This document shows, piece after piece, positions 7,015 to 14,021 of a stretch of 18,783 nucleotides of DNA (its first letter is position 1; the number at the start of each line of letters is the position of its first letter). The notes below the pieces were generated by a model. It did no database searches and had not been told where the DNA came from. It was given only the letters and a program-made list of their open reading frames with translations. The stretch spans positions 1 to 18,783 of the forward strand of contig CAYFOO010000025.1 in assembly GCA_964344775.1 (NCBI GenBank), read 5' to 3'. The position numbers and the translations under genes are program-made. Origin of the DNA: CAYFMH01 sp964344775 (GTDB taxonomy: Bacteria > Patescibacteriota > Gracilibacteria > UBA4473).

Positions 7015-8706
7015 TTATTCCGGTGATATGTCAGATTCTCTTACTTTTCTGATATAATCAATTGCAACTTTCCAAAGATTTGGATTTTTATTTTTTAAAT
7101 CTTTGATATACAAAATCGCTCCCCAATCCTCAATTTTGAATTCTTCTCCCGTTTTTGAATCCACCATTTTTGCCTTAAGTTTATCGAGTTTTTTGTCTTT
7201 TTTATAGGCTCTATATGCCTTTATTACCGTATCATAGCCCACAGAACTATAACTCGCCAAAACTAATCCAGCAGTAATATCCTCTACCGCAAAATCTCGT
7301 TTCTCCCCCTGACTTTCAAAATAGTTTGCATATTCAGCAGCAATCTTAGCAATTCTGGGAATCGCCTCTACGGGATTGAGAGGATTTATAGGTGGATATT
7401 TCTTTTTCCAAAACCTTTCTTTTTGAAGCCTTTGGGCTTCATTTTTATCGTCATACCCACCCACTCCTGAATAAAACCGAGAAGATAATTGCCCCACTCC
7501 CCAACAATACCCTGTGGAAACCGCAATGGGATCCCACTTAGATTCATGCCGCATCAATTTTAGTATCAATTCTTTCGGAATGTTATTTTCTGCAGCAGCT
7601 TGATCAATAATCGATGCATATTTTTCCAAAAACTCTGTTTTATTTGTTCGAAATTCATCAAAAGCTCTTCCCGCTTTTACTCGCCCCCTATTCCAACCAA
7701 TGGCCATTCTAATATTCGACTTACCATATTCCCGCCATCGATAATTAAACTCTTCCGCAGAAATATTCTGATAAAACTCTTTTGTCAGAGCTCTTCGTTC
7801 TTTTGTACAAATCCGATCAAAAGCCGGAGCAGTCACATTTGGACTCGATTCCAAATGTTCTTTTGCTAGTTTTTTAAGTCGTTTTTCTAATTTTGCATAA
7901 TAATCATATCGATCTCCATTTGGCCCCGTAAAAAGAATGAGTTGATTTACTTTGTTCCACCCTGTTTTTCCAGCAGCTACATCCAAAGTCAGCTCTACTT
8001 TTTCTTGAAATGCCTCTGCTCGTGTTTTTACAATTTCTGGCTTTTTGGATACACCAGATGGCTGATTCAAATGTTTCCCAGCTCCTTTCAATAACACCTT
8101 TATTTTCTCTTCCGGCAGATCGTTCAATACCTCCCAAAGCCGTTGATTTTGTATATCATGTCCAGTAAATCCCTTTGAATATCCGGCAATAATATGAGCA
8201 AACTTTGGATGTTTTTCTTTTCCAAACTTCCCCACAATTCCCTGCCGAACTCCTGTTTCCCAGGGAATTAATGCTACCAAATCTCTTCCATTTCTACCAA
8301 TAAGGGCTTCCTTTGATATTTCGATTACGTCTCTTGCTCTTTTACTTTCTTTGTGAACCACCCACAGTTTCAAGGCTTTTTTCACTCTTTTGGTCAAAAC
8401 CGCATGCTCCAAATCTAGTCCCTCAAAGGTGGAAACTCGTTCTTTTGTAGCAACTTCCCACATTTCATTAAATTTTATCTTAAACTGTTTCAGTGCTTTG
8501 TCTGTATTCTTCCCAAATATCCCATCTACTCCAGATCGACCAATATCAAACCCCAAGCTTTTCAAAACTTTCTGAAGATTTTTTACTTCTGGTCCTTTAT
8601 CTCCTTTTTTCAGCCCTTCCTTCAATCTATCTATACGCACCCCAGCCACCTCCACAGGAGCTTCTGAGGGACCCACTTCTTCACCACAGTTGATAAATTC
8701 TTTCAT
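7015..8706 (-). CDS. Peptidoglycan-binding, SLT-type lytic transglycosylase
   Basis: The 563-residue protein should cleave the glycan strand of peptidoglycan. Near the N-terminus (about 32-80) is a PG_binding_1 repeat: LKKGDKGPEVKNLQKVLKSL followed by GVDGIFGKNTDKALKQF. A long charged helical middle follows with no recognised domain. The C-terminal part (from about 363) is an SLT domain with the catalytic Glu388 in MRHESKWDP, GYCWGVGQLS, and a later ASYSSVGYDTVIKAY that matches the usual AYNAG segment. No signal peptide or membrane anchor is seen at the N-terminus, which is unusual for a wall enzyme. The ATG at 8706 is preferred over the GTG at 8736 because an extended -10 promoter sits between them. 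It precedes the YlmD-family gene by 37 nt. Confidence 0.85.
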   Translation of the reverse strand: MKEFINCGEEVGPSEAPVEVAGVRIDRLKEGLKKGDKGPEVKNLQKVLKSLGFDIGRSGVDGIFGKNTDKALKQFKIKFNEMWEVATKERVSTFEGLDLEHAVLTKRVKKALKLWVVHKESKRARDVIEISKEALIGRNGRDLVALIPWETGVRQGIVGKFGKEKHPKFAHIIAGYSKGFTGHDIQNQRLWEVLNDLPEEKIKVLLKGAGKHLNQPSGVSKKPEIVKTRAEAFQEKVELTLDVAAGKTGWNKVNQLILFTGPNGDRYDYYAKLEKRLKKLAKEHLESSPNVTAPAFDRICTKERRALTKEFYQNISAEEFNYRWREYGKSNIRMAIGWNRGRVKAGRAFDEFRTNKTEFLEKYASIIDQAAAENNIPKELILKLMRHESKWDPIAVSTGYCWGVGQLSSRFYSGVGGYDDKNEAQRLQKERFWKKKYPPINPLNPVEAIPRIAKIAAEYANYFESQGEKRDFAVEDITAGLVLASYSSVGYDTVIKAYRAYKKDKKLDKLKAKMVDSKTGEEFKIEDWGAILYIKDLKNKNPNLWKVAIDYIRKVRESDISPE

Positions 8707-8726
8707 AATATGAAATAAATCTAAAT

Positions 8727-8755
8727 ATTCTACCACAAAAAAGCCCGAAAAACAA
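8727..8755 (-). promoter_or_regulatory. Extended -10 promoter of transglycosylase gene
   Basis: Minus strand: -35 TTGTTT (8755 down to 8750), 17-nt spacer, then TGG-TAGAAT with the -10 at 8732 down to 8727. The predicted start is near 8720, leaving a 14-nt leader. The -35 and the extended-TG design are the same as at 17431-17459. Confidence 0.6.
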
Positions 8756-8762
8756 GAACAAA

Positions 8763-8797
8763 ACTAGTTCTTAACTCTTAGTTGCTTGTTGCTAGTT
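8763..8797. repeat. Degenerate heptanucleotide repeats (5 units)
   Basis: Units ACTAGTT, CTTAACT, CTTAGTT, GCTTGTT and GCTAGTT follow each other without gaps. The run overlaps the stop codon and last codons of the peroxiredoxin gene (8792 on), so the repeat has entered the 3' end of the coding sequence. Confidence 0.65.
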
Positions 8798-9241
8798 GTT
8801 CACTGTTTCAGAATATTCTAAAACAATTTCTGCGTGCCCCCGTGCCTTCACCCTTCGCCACTGCTGAATAATTTCTCCATCTTTGATCACAAAAGTTGAT
8901 CGATCAACCCCAAAATACTTCCGTCCGTACATTGATTTTTCTACCCAAGCACCAAGTTTTTTGATCAAATCACAATCTTCGTCTGAGAGCAGTGGAAAAT
9001 TAAGACTTTCTTTTTCGCAAAACTTATCATGAGATTTGAGGCTATCTTTTGAAAGTCCAAAAACTTTTACCCCAAGCTTTTCAAATTCCCCTTGCAAATC
9101 CCGGAAATCCTGTGCCTCAATCGTACAGCCGGACGTCATATCTTTGGGATAGAGATAAATGACAAAAATACCGGAAGAAAAATTTTTCTCGGTGTAGAGC
9201 TGACCATCGCTCGCCAGTAGTGAAAATTTCGGAAGCTTCAT
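8792..9241 (-). CDS. bcp: PrxQ/Bcp-type thiol peroxiredoxin
   Basis: The enzyme reduces hydrogen peroxide and organic peroxides in the cytoplasm, using thioredoxin-like donors. The 149-residue protein shows the peroxidatic motif YPKDMTSGCT with Cys39. Later family segments are VFGLSKDS, FPLLSDED and RSTFVIKDGEI. The resolving cysteine that often sits five residues later (CTxEAC type) is replaced by Gln44. A cysteine at 75, 36 residues after Cys39, is at the spacing known for PrxQ members whose resolving cysteine lies in helix 3, so the enzyme is probably still two-cysteine. A further Cys90 exists. It is the first gene of the minus-strand series and is divergent from fbp. Confidence 0.93.
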   Translation of the reverse strand: MKLPKFSLLASDGQLYTEKNFSSGIFVIYLYPKDMTSGCTIEAQDFRDLQGEFEKLGVKVFGLSKDSLKSHDKFCEKESLNFPLLSDEDCDLIKKLGAWVEKSMYGRKYFGVDRSTFVIKDGEIIQQWRRVKARGHAEIVLEYSETVNN

Positions 9242-9271
9242 GGACTAAAAATAATGCTCGAAAAAAATTTT

Positions 9272-9375
9272 TCAACCTTCAACTTTTGACTTTTAACTTT
9301 GCAGGCTCCGCCGAAGTTTGATATTATTTTAAAGTCTACGCAGGCTGGATAACTTTTAACTTACTTGTACTACTT
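9272..9375. repeat. Two heptanucleotide-repeat runs in the prx-fbp gap
   Basis: Units TCAACCT, TCAACTT, TTGACTT and TTAACTT occupy 9272-9299. GATAACT, TTTAACT, TACTTGT and ACTACTT occupy 9348-9375. Between them GCAGGCT occurs twice (9301-9307 and 9340-9346). The region lies between two divergent starts, so it must also hold the fbp promoter, which I cannot identify. Confidence 0.55.
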
Positions 9376-9386
9376 AATTTGAAAAA

Positions 9387-10301
9387 ATGACTTCCTTCAA
9401 CCACTTCCTCCGTGAGAAAGGGGTATCAAACGAGCTCCGATCACTCCTCTACCACCTTGCCAGGTCGGTAAAGTACATCAATTTCTCAATCCGAGCCAGA
9501 AACACCGGACTCGCCGGAACAGAAAATATCCAGGGAGAAGATCAACTCGCACTCGACGTACTGGCAGATAAAATTATTGAAAAAGAATTGGAAAAATCAG
9601 AACTCGCCGCCCTCATCGCCAGTGAAGAACAAGATGCAGCTAAATCTTTTTCTGCTGCTCGTGGAAAATATGCCGTGGCCTACGATCCACTGGATGGAAG
9701 TTCGCTCGTGGATTCAAACCTGGCTATCGGCTCCATCTTTGGACTCTGGGAGGGTGACAAATTCATAGGCCAAACAGGTGAAAAATTACAAGCCGCTTGC
9801 TATTCAGTATACGGCCCGCGAGTGATTTTTGTGATTGCAATCAGAGGAAAAGGCGTGCATGAATTTGAATTGAATGATGTGGGAGAATTTACCCTTGCCA
9901 GAGAAAATCTCACCGTGAAGGAGGAGACAAAATACTTCGCCCCAGGGAATCTCCGTGCGACCAGTGAAAATGGAAAATACCGCAATCTCGTGCTCCACTG
10001 GATCGATAATCGTAGAAAATTACGGTATTCCGGTGGAATGGTGCCCGATCTGCACCATATTTTGTCGAAAGGCGAAGGCATTTTTAGTTATCCCAGAGAC
10101 AATGAATATCCGGATGCTAAATTGAGACTGCTTTTTGAATGCATGCCATTTTCCCTTGTCTTCGAAGAAGCCGGCGGCACCTCCCTCAATCAGGAAGGGA
10201 ATCGAATCCTGGAAACAGAAGTGAAAGAAGTACACCAGAGAACCCCCATTTTTATTGGATCGAAAAAAGAGGTGGAAACATGTGTGGAATTTTTGAAATA
10301 A
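9387..10301 (+). CDS. fbp: Fructose-1,6-bisphosphatase, class I
   Basis: The enzyme hydrolyses fructose 1,6-bisphosphate to fructose 6-phosphate, the committed step of gluconeogenesis. The 304-residue protein has GEDQLALDVLAD (50-61), the acidic SEE at 79-81, and the metal-binding DPLDGSS (100-106) followed by IGSIFGLW. It also has the substrate-binding stretch RYSGGMVPDLHHIL and the segment KLRLLFECMPFSLVFEEAGG. It is somewhat shorter than the typical 330 residues. The start ATG has no Shine-Dalgarno site. A weak AT-rich inverted repeat (AATAATT/AATTATT) follows the stop codon. The gene is separated from xer by 120 nt and shows no obvious operon partner. Confidence 0.95.
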   Translation: MTSFNHFLREKGVSNELRSLLYHLARSVKYINFSIRARNTGLAGTENIQGEDQLALDVLADKIIEKELEKSELAALIASEEQDAAKSFSAARGKYAVAYDPLDGSSLVDSNLAIGSIFGLWEGDKFIGQTGEKLQAACYSVYGPRVIFVIAIRGKGVHEFELNDVGEFTLARENLTVKEETKYFAPGNLRATSENGKYRNLVLHWIDNRRKLRYSGGMVPDLHHILSKGEGIFSYPRDNEYPDAKLRLLFECMPFSLVFEEAGGTSLNQEGNRILETEVKEVHQRTPIFIGSKKEVETCVEFLK

Positions 10302-10409
10302 TTGATTTTGAAAGAATTATTCCGAAACAAATATCGTATAGAATCTGATCGAAACAATTCTGCAGATGTATTTATGTAAAAAAAACATTCCAAAATTTAA
10401 AAATTCATT

Positions 10410-10415
10410 GATAAT
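10410..10415 (+). promoter_or_regulatory. -10 element of xer gene; predicted leaderless
   Basis: GATAAT differs from the consensus by one base. It ends 6 nt before the ATG at 10422, which places the expected transcription start on the A of the start codon. The -35 region is poor. Confidence 0.45.
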
Positions 10416-10421
10416 CAAAAC

Positions 10422-11348
10422 ATGCTCATCACTGATGCAGTAGAACGCTACGTCAAATACCTTCGAAATATAAAAAACGCTTCGAAGTACACACTTCGTA
10501 ATTATCAAAAAAGCCTTGATCTGTTGACGGAAATCATGGGCGAGAAAGCGAAAATTGCTGATATTGACCTGAATTCCATCGATGACTTCCGTGATGCAAT
10601 CTTTGCGAAGAAAAATCAAAAAGGCGAAACCCTTTCTCGTAGTACGCAAAACATCTATCTGATTCCAGTCAGATCTTTTTTGAAATTTTGTCTTAAGCGA
10701 GAGCTGGGTAAAAATATCCTGGCTCCTGAAAAAATTGAACTGCTCAAACAAGAATCGCGAGACGTATCTGGTCTCACGCTGAATGAACTCGATCGACTGA
10801 GAAATTATGAAGAAAGCAAAAATCCACTCATTTCCGCCCGAGATCGAGCAATTATCGAGATGCTTTTTTCGACCGGATTACGAATCTCTGAGCTCTGTGC
10901 TCTCAATCAAGAAAATGTAAATTGTAAACTCAAAGAATTTTCTATCATCGGAAAAGGAAAAAAAGTTCGAACGGTTTTTCTCACGGATAATGCGGTGGAA
11001 AGATTAGAAAACTATCTCAAATTGCGAGAAGACAACTGGGCCCCACTGTTTATCAATGCGAGGAAAAGGCCGGATGAATTTGAGACGAATGGTGAATCAC
11101 GTAGAATTTCACGAACCGCGATAGAAGTGATGATCCGTGATCGAGGGAGAAAATGTGGAATCACAAAACCCGTCACTCCGCACGTCCTGAGACATACTTT
11201 TGCTACTACTCTTCTCCGTCACGGGGCTGATTTGAGATCCGTTCAAGAAATGCTCGGCCACGCCAGTATTTCTACCACGCAAATCTATACCCACGTGGTC
11301 AATGCCGATTTGAAACGAGTACACGAGGAATTTTTAGAGAAAAATTAA
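10422..11348 (+). CDS. Xer-type tyrosine recombinase
   Basis: The 308-residue protein has the two-part layout of XerC/XerD: an N-terminal core-binding SAM-like domain (about 1-95) and a catalytic domain (about 110-300). The catalytic set is complete: Arg154 in STGLRISEL, Lys178 in IGKGKKVR, His254 and Arg257 in HVLRHTFAT, His280 in LGHASIST, and Tyr289 in TQIYTH. Length and motifs fit a chromosome-dimer-resolving recombinase better than a phage integrase, and no phage genes are nearby. The choice between XerC, XerD and a single-Xer system cannot be made from this window. It is followed 13 nt later by repeat copy B. Confidence 0.92.
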   Translation: MLITDAVERYVKYLRNIKNASKYTLRNYQKSLDLLTEIMGEKAKIADIDLNSIDDFRDAIFAKKNQKGETLSRSTQNIYLIPVRSFLKFCLKRELGKNILAPEKIELLKQESRDVSGLTLNELDRLRNYEESKNPLISARDRAIIEMLFSTGLRISELCALNQENVNCKLKEFSIIGKGKKVRTVFLTDNAVERLENYLKLREDNWAPLFINARKRPDEFETNGESRRISRTAIEVMIRDRGRKCGITKPVTPHVLRHTFATTLLRHGADLRSVQEMLGHASISTTQIYTHVVNADLKRVHEEFLEKN

Positions 11349-11361
11349 AACTCATTTTTCG

Positions 11362-11593
11362 GTATCAAGTATGATTTCATCATTCCCCCTCTTCAGCCTT
11401 CGTCCCGAGTACTCGGGACTTCGGCCGACAGGCACTCCCCCTACCAGGGGAGAACCCTCAGGTATTAAGTATCAAGCAAAAAAAGAAAATGGTATATCAT
11501 ATATGGGGGGAGATTTATACATCTAAATACTCTTTTAGAATCCCCATATACCATATACTGCATACCAAATACCTAAAATATCCTCTTGATACT
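11362..11593. repeat. Palindromic repeat element, copy B
   Basis: Its first 112 bases are identical to copy A (4622-4733), including the 18-bp palindrome (11403-11420) and the CCCCT/AGGGG hairpin. The right part differs from copy A. It holds an inverted pair around 11490-11560 (ATGGTATAT against ATATACCAT, with GGGG against CCCC) and heptads such as CCATATA, CCATATA, CTGCATA and CCAAATA. AGTATCAAG (11469-11477) pairs with CTTGATACT (11585-11593). The single base difference from copy A at 11474 is matched in the pairing arm. The right end supplies the -35 hexamer of the following gene. No ORF is seen in the 271-nt gap. Confidence 0.85.
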
Positions 11594-11613
11594 AATTAAA
11601 GTTATAGTATAAT
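11586..11613 (+). promoter_or_regulatory. Strong promoter giving a leaderless mRNA
   Basis: TTGATA (11586-11591), a 16-nt spacer and TATAAT (11608-11613) make the best promoter in the window. The expected start is at 11620, the A of the ATG, so the transcript should be leaderless. The -35 lies inside the right end of repeat copy B. Confidence 0.75.
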
Positions 11614-11619
11614 CCAAAC

Positions 11620-12111
11620 ATGGAGAAGAAAGGAGAACAATCGAAGGAACGTGCGTTTGAAAAGATCATTGAAGCCGAAACAGCTCAGGAATTTGATTCC
11701 GCTTTGGGGGCTATTGATACGAAGGTCTCAGAAGTAGTTGGAAAAAATGTAAAGGAAGACGCACAGCCATCGTCTCAAACAGCGAAAAAAGACGATCAAA
11801 AAGGTCTCTCTTTTGCTGGTATTTCCCAAAAAATTGCCGGACTCCTCGGTGGCCATCCAGCAGAAAAGAAAATTGTTCTTCCTTCGAAAAAAGTACAACA
11901 AAAACAAGTAGTAAAAGCTCTCGAAGGAGAAGTAAAAAGATTGGTCCGAGAAACACAAAGAATTCAAAATTCTAAGAATTTCTCTCCGGCAAAACTAGAA
12001 AAACTCCTCCAGAGAATCCGTCATCTACAAAAAATGATGGCTGATGTGGTCACACTCGCTTCACAGACTTTGGAACAGTGGTATCGGAAGCTAGTAGTTA
12101 AAAAGTTGTAG
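11620..12111 (+). CDS. Small charged helical protein, unknown function
   Basis: I do not recognise a characterised family for this 163-residue protein. The N-terminal half is acidic and helical, the middle (about 45-90) is low-complexity with a GLLGGHP turn, and the C-terminal part (about 95-160) is a basic, amphipathic helical region likely to form a coiled coil (from VLPSKKVQQKQV to LEQWYRKLV). There is no signal peptide or membrane segment. A strong promoter directly upstream and tight codon-by-codon coherence argue that it is real. Its stop codon lies within a heptad repeat arm. It is next to the secreted duplicated-domain protein, but the 134-nt gap contains a hairpin, so they are probably transcribed separately. 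Confidence 0.75.
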   Translation: MEKKGEQSKERAFEKIIEAETAQEFDSALGAIDTKVSEVVGKNVKEDAQPSSQTAKKDDQKGLSFAGISQKIAGLLGGHPAEKKIVLPSKKVQQKQVVKALEGEVKRLVRETQRIQNSKNFSPAKLEKLLQRIRHLQKMMADVVTLASQTLEQWYRKLVVKKL

Positions 12112-12171
12112 GTTGAAGGTGGTAGGTTGTAGGGGAAAATCCCCTACAACTTACAACTTATAACCTACAAC
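12105..12171. terminator. Inverted heptad-repeat hairpin at gene end
   Basis: Left units GTTGTAG, GTTGAAG, GTGGTAG and GTTGTAG face right units TACAACT, TACAACT, TATAACC and TACAACC. The inner stem of 14 bp (12122-12135 with 12141-12154, one G-T pair) has loop AAAAT. The outer arms 12105-12114 and 12162-12171 match over 10 bp. The stop codon of the preceding gene (12109-12111) is inside the outer arm. No T run follows, so a terminator role is only likely. Confidence 0.6.
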
Positions 12172-12245
12172 CTGTCCTCCATTTCCATTGACTTTTCCCC
12201 ATGAACCATCTACGCTGAAGGACGTATTTTTTAACATTAAAAAAA

Positions 12246-13649
12246 ATGAAATTCACAAAGATTTGTATCATGTTCGGGATTGTTTTTTCTCTATTGGCTG
12301 CTCCATTTGCAGATGCCAAAAGAATGAACCGGTTCCGCGGTAGTAGTATTACTCAGTTTGATAAGCTCAAACAAACAGTTCAAAAAAGAAGAGCTACTTC
12401 TGCTCAACGTCGAACCATCAGCAGGCGACGTAATATTTATCGGAAAGCAATGCCCACAGTTTCCAAAAGATCGTTAAAGAGATCTACTACCAGAGGACAA
12501 CGAAAAGGTGGAACTTTTAAGAATAGAAAAAGGGTCGCTGCAAAATCAGAATCTCGAATCAGAACTGCTCTGGCTGCTATGACCGCAGGGGCCGTTCCTT
12601 TTTATATCTCTGTCCCAAAAGGGTTTGAAAAAACCTCCGACTCACTCAACTGGAGCAGCGGAAAATTGATCCTAGAAAATGGTAATTCTAGTATTGAGGT
12701 AACTGCTTCTGCAGAGGCCTGTGAGGGAAGTTTTTCTTCTAGTCAGCGTTGTCTCAATGAAAAGGCAGAGGACTACGGTGACATGCTTCAGAAAGAATTT
12801 CCTTCTTTTGAGGTACAACAAAGCAAAAATATGTTTTTGCGAGCCTCGAAAGTTGAAGCCAATAAAAAAAGTCCGGCCAAACTTCTTATCCTTCAGAACA
12901 ACCTTGAAAAAGTTGGACTTCTGACCTTTTTGGAACCGACCAATAAATTTGTTTGGCAGATGAAAATCACGGCTCCAAACGAAAAAAATAATATTCTCAA
13001 TGATAATCGAACGCTACAACAAGTGATTTATTCACTTTTCCAAAAACCAAAAACTGCTACCACTCCAAAAAGAAAAACTATCTCTCGGGCGGCAAAAAAA
13101 TCGACTCGAAGCAATTTTTATAAACGTCGAAAAACCTCTCGCCTCTCTCGAAATACCTCTCAAAAAGTAAAAGCGGACAACATTGGTTTTGAAATCAAGG
13201 TGCCGGGAGAGTTCAAGAAGGTGTCCGACACCATGATGTATAATTCTGGGGAAATGCTTCTCCGATCAGATGATTCGGTGATCACCATCACTCCTACGGA
13301 TGAAAAATGTCAGTTCCAAACCTACAGTTTGATCCTGAAATGTGTTTCTGAGAAGTCAGATATGTACGAAAACGAAGTCACCTCGAACATTTCTAGTCCG
13401 CGTGTAGTGCAAGACGAAACACTTTTGAGCCAAATGACTTTTGAGACGAAGGTGAATAAAGACGTCGGACATTTCTTCTTGGTACGATCTGGAAATCGAG
13501 AAAGAATTGCCCTCTTCACTTTTAAAGATCCGATCAACGATTATCTCTGGAAAATTAAGGTGGAGGCCCCAGAAAATCGACGAGGCATCCTCAATGACAT
13601 CGGAAAAATTCGAAGAGTGATTACCTCGATTTTCTTTCGAGAGGAATAA
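12246..13649 (+). CDS. Secreted protein with duplicated domain and basic linkers
   Basis: The 467-residue protein starts with a signal peptide (hydrophobic about 6-20, likely cut after FADA at about residue 24), so it is exported. Two homologous segments follow: about 118-271 and 313-467. Shared landmarks are a VPxxFxKxSD opening, a SGxxxL turn, a pair of cysteines about 10 residues apart (ACEGSF...RCLNEK and KCQFQT...KCVSEK), an LLTF/ALFTF strand with a following aromatic-Trp-K pattern, and the ending GILND/NILND before a VI-S-F helix. The segments before each copy are very rich in Arg/Lys and Ser/Thr and poor in acidic residues. I do not recognise the domain. The basic linkers suggest binding to an anionic partner such as wall polymer or DNA (inference). 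A clear terminator follows. Confidence 0.8.
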   Translation: MKFTKICIMFGIVFSLLAAPFADAKRMNRFRGSSITQFDKLKQTVQKRRATSAQRRTISRRRNIYRKAMPTVSKRSLKRSTTRGQRKGGTFKNRKRVAAKSESRIRTALAAMTAGAVPFYISVPKGFEKTSDSLNWSSGKLILENGNSSIEVTASAEACEGSFSSSQRCLNEKAEDYGDMLQKEFPSFEVQQSKNMFLRASKVEANKKSPAKLLILQNNLEKVGLLTFLEPTNKFVWQMKITAPNEKNNILNDNRTLQQVIYSLFQKPKTATTPKRKTISRAAKKSTRSNFYKRRKTSRLSRNTSQKVKADNIGFEIKVPGEFKKVSDTMMYNSGEMLLRSDDSVITITPTDEKCQFQTYSLILKCVSEKSDMYENEVTSNISSPRVVQDETLLSQMTFETKVNKDVGHFFLVRSGNRERIALFTFKDPINDYLWKIKVEAPENRRGILNDIGKIRRVITSIFFREE

Positions 13650-13669
13650 GTAAATGTAAATTCGAAAGT

Positions 13670-13698
13670 AAAAAGTCCTGAGTTATTCAGGGCTTTTT
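13670..13698 (+). terminator. Terminator after duplicated-domain gene
   Basis: AAAAAGTCCTGA (13670-13681) pairs with TCAGGGCTTTTT (13687-13698), a 12-bp stem with one G-T pair and a 5-nt loop, ending in T5. The A-rich 5' arm would let it work on both strands. Confidence 0.85.
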
Positions 13699-13731
13699 GT
13701 AAAAAAAGTTTTGCAAAAATTCAAAAAATAA

Positions 13732-13762
13732 TATAAACTATAGTTGTAAATAAAATACAACT
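13732..13762 (+). promoter_or_regulatory. Promoter and operator-like palindromes of the toxin-antitoxin pair
   Basis: A TATAAA -10 (13732-13737) lies 15 nt after a TTGCAA hexamer (13711-13716). It overlaps the palindrome AACTATAGTT (13737-13746), which is followed by the inverted pair AGTTGTA (13742-13748) and TACAACT (13756-13762). Phd/YefM antitoxins usually repress their own operon by binding such palindromes; the assignment here is inferred. Confidence 0.5.
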
Positions 13763-13771
13763 TTCATACAG

Positions 13772-14020
13772 ATGCAAAAATTTGTTTCCACAAAAGAGTT
13801 ATATACCAACTTCAAAAAAGTGAGTGAAGAAGTGCAAAATGGAACTACTTTCATCGTGCTAAAATATTCTCAACCGGCCTACAAAATAACACCGCTAGAA
13901 GAGGAAGAAAAAGGAGGCTCTAAAAAATATCGATTGGAGGATTTGTCTCAATTTGTATTTAAGAGCAAAAATAAAGAAAAAGACTTAGCCACAAGTTTTA
14001 AAAAATATATTTACGCCTAA
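13772..14020 (+). CDS. Phd/YefM-family antitoxin
   Basis: The 82-residue protein has the N-terminal Phd/YefM DNA-binding pattern: FVSTKELYTNFKKVSEEV, then NGTTFIVLKYSQPAYKITPL, in which a beta strand ends in a conserved proline-containing stretch. The C-terminal part (about 45-82) is charged and probably wraps the toxin. It stops 1 nt before the toxin ATG, so the two genes are co-transcribed. It would neutralise the PIN toxin and repress the operon. A palindrome cluster lies upstream. Confidence 0.85.
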   Translation: MQKFVSTKELYTNFKKVSEEVQNGTTFIVLKYSQPAYKITPLEEEEKGGSKKYRLEDLSQFVFKSKNKEKDLATSFKKYIYA

Positions 14021-14021
14021 A

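Noticed and set aside
10422..11348. Xer gene as a phage or integrative-element integrase
   Set aside because: No phage genes, attachment repeats or excisionase are near it, and tRNA-Trp about 8 kb away shows no duplicated end; housekeeping Xer fits better.
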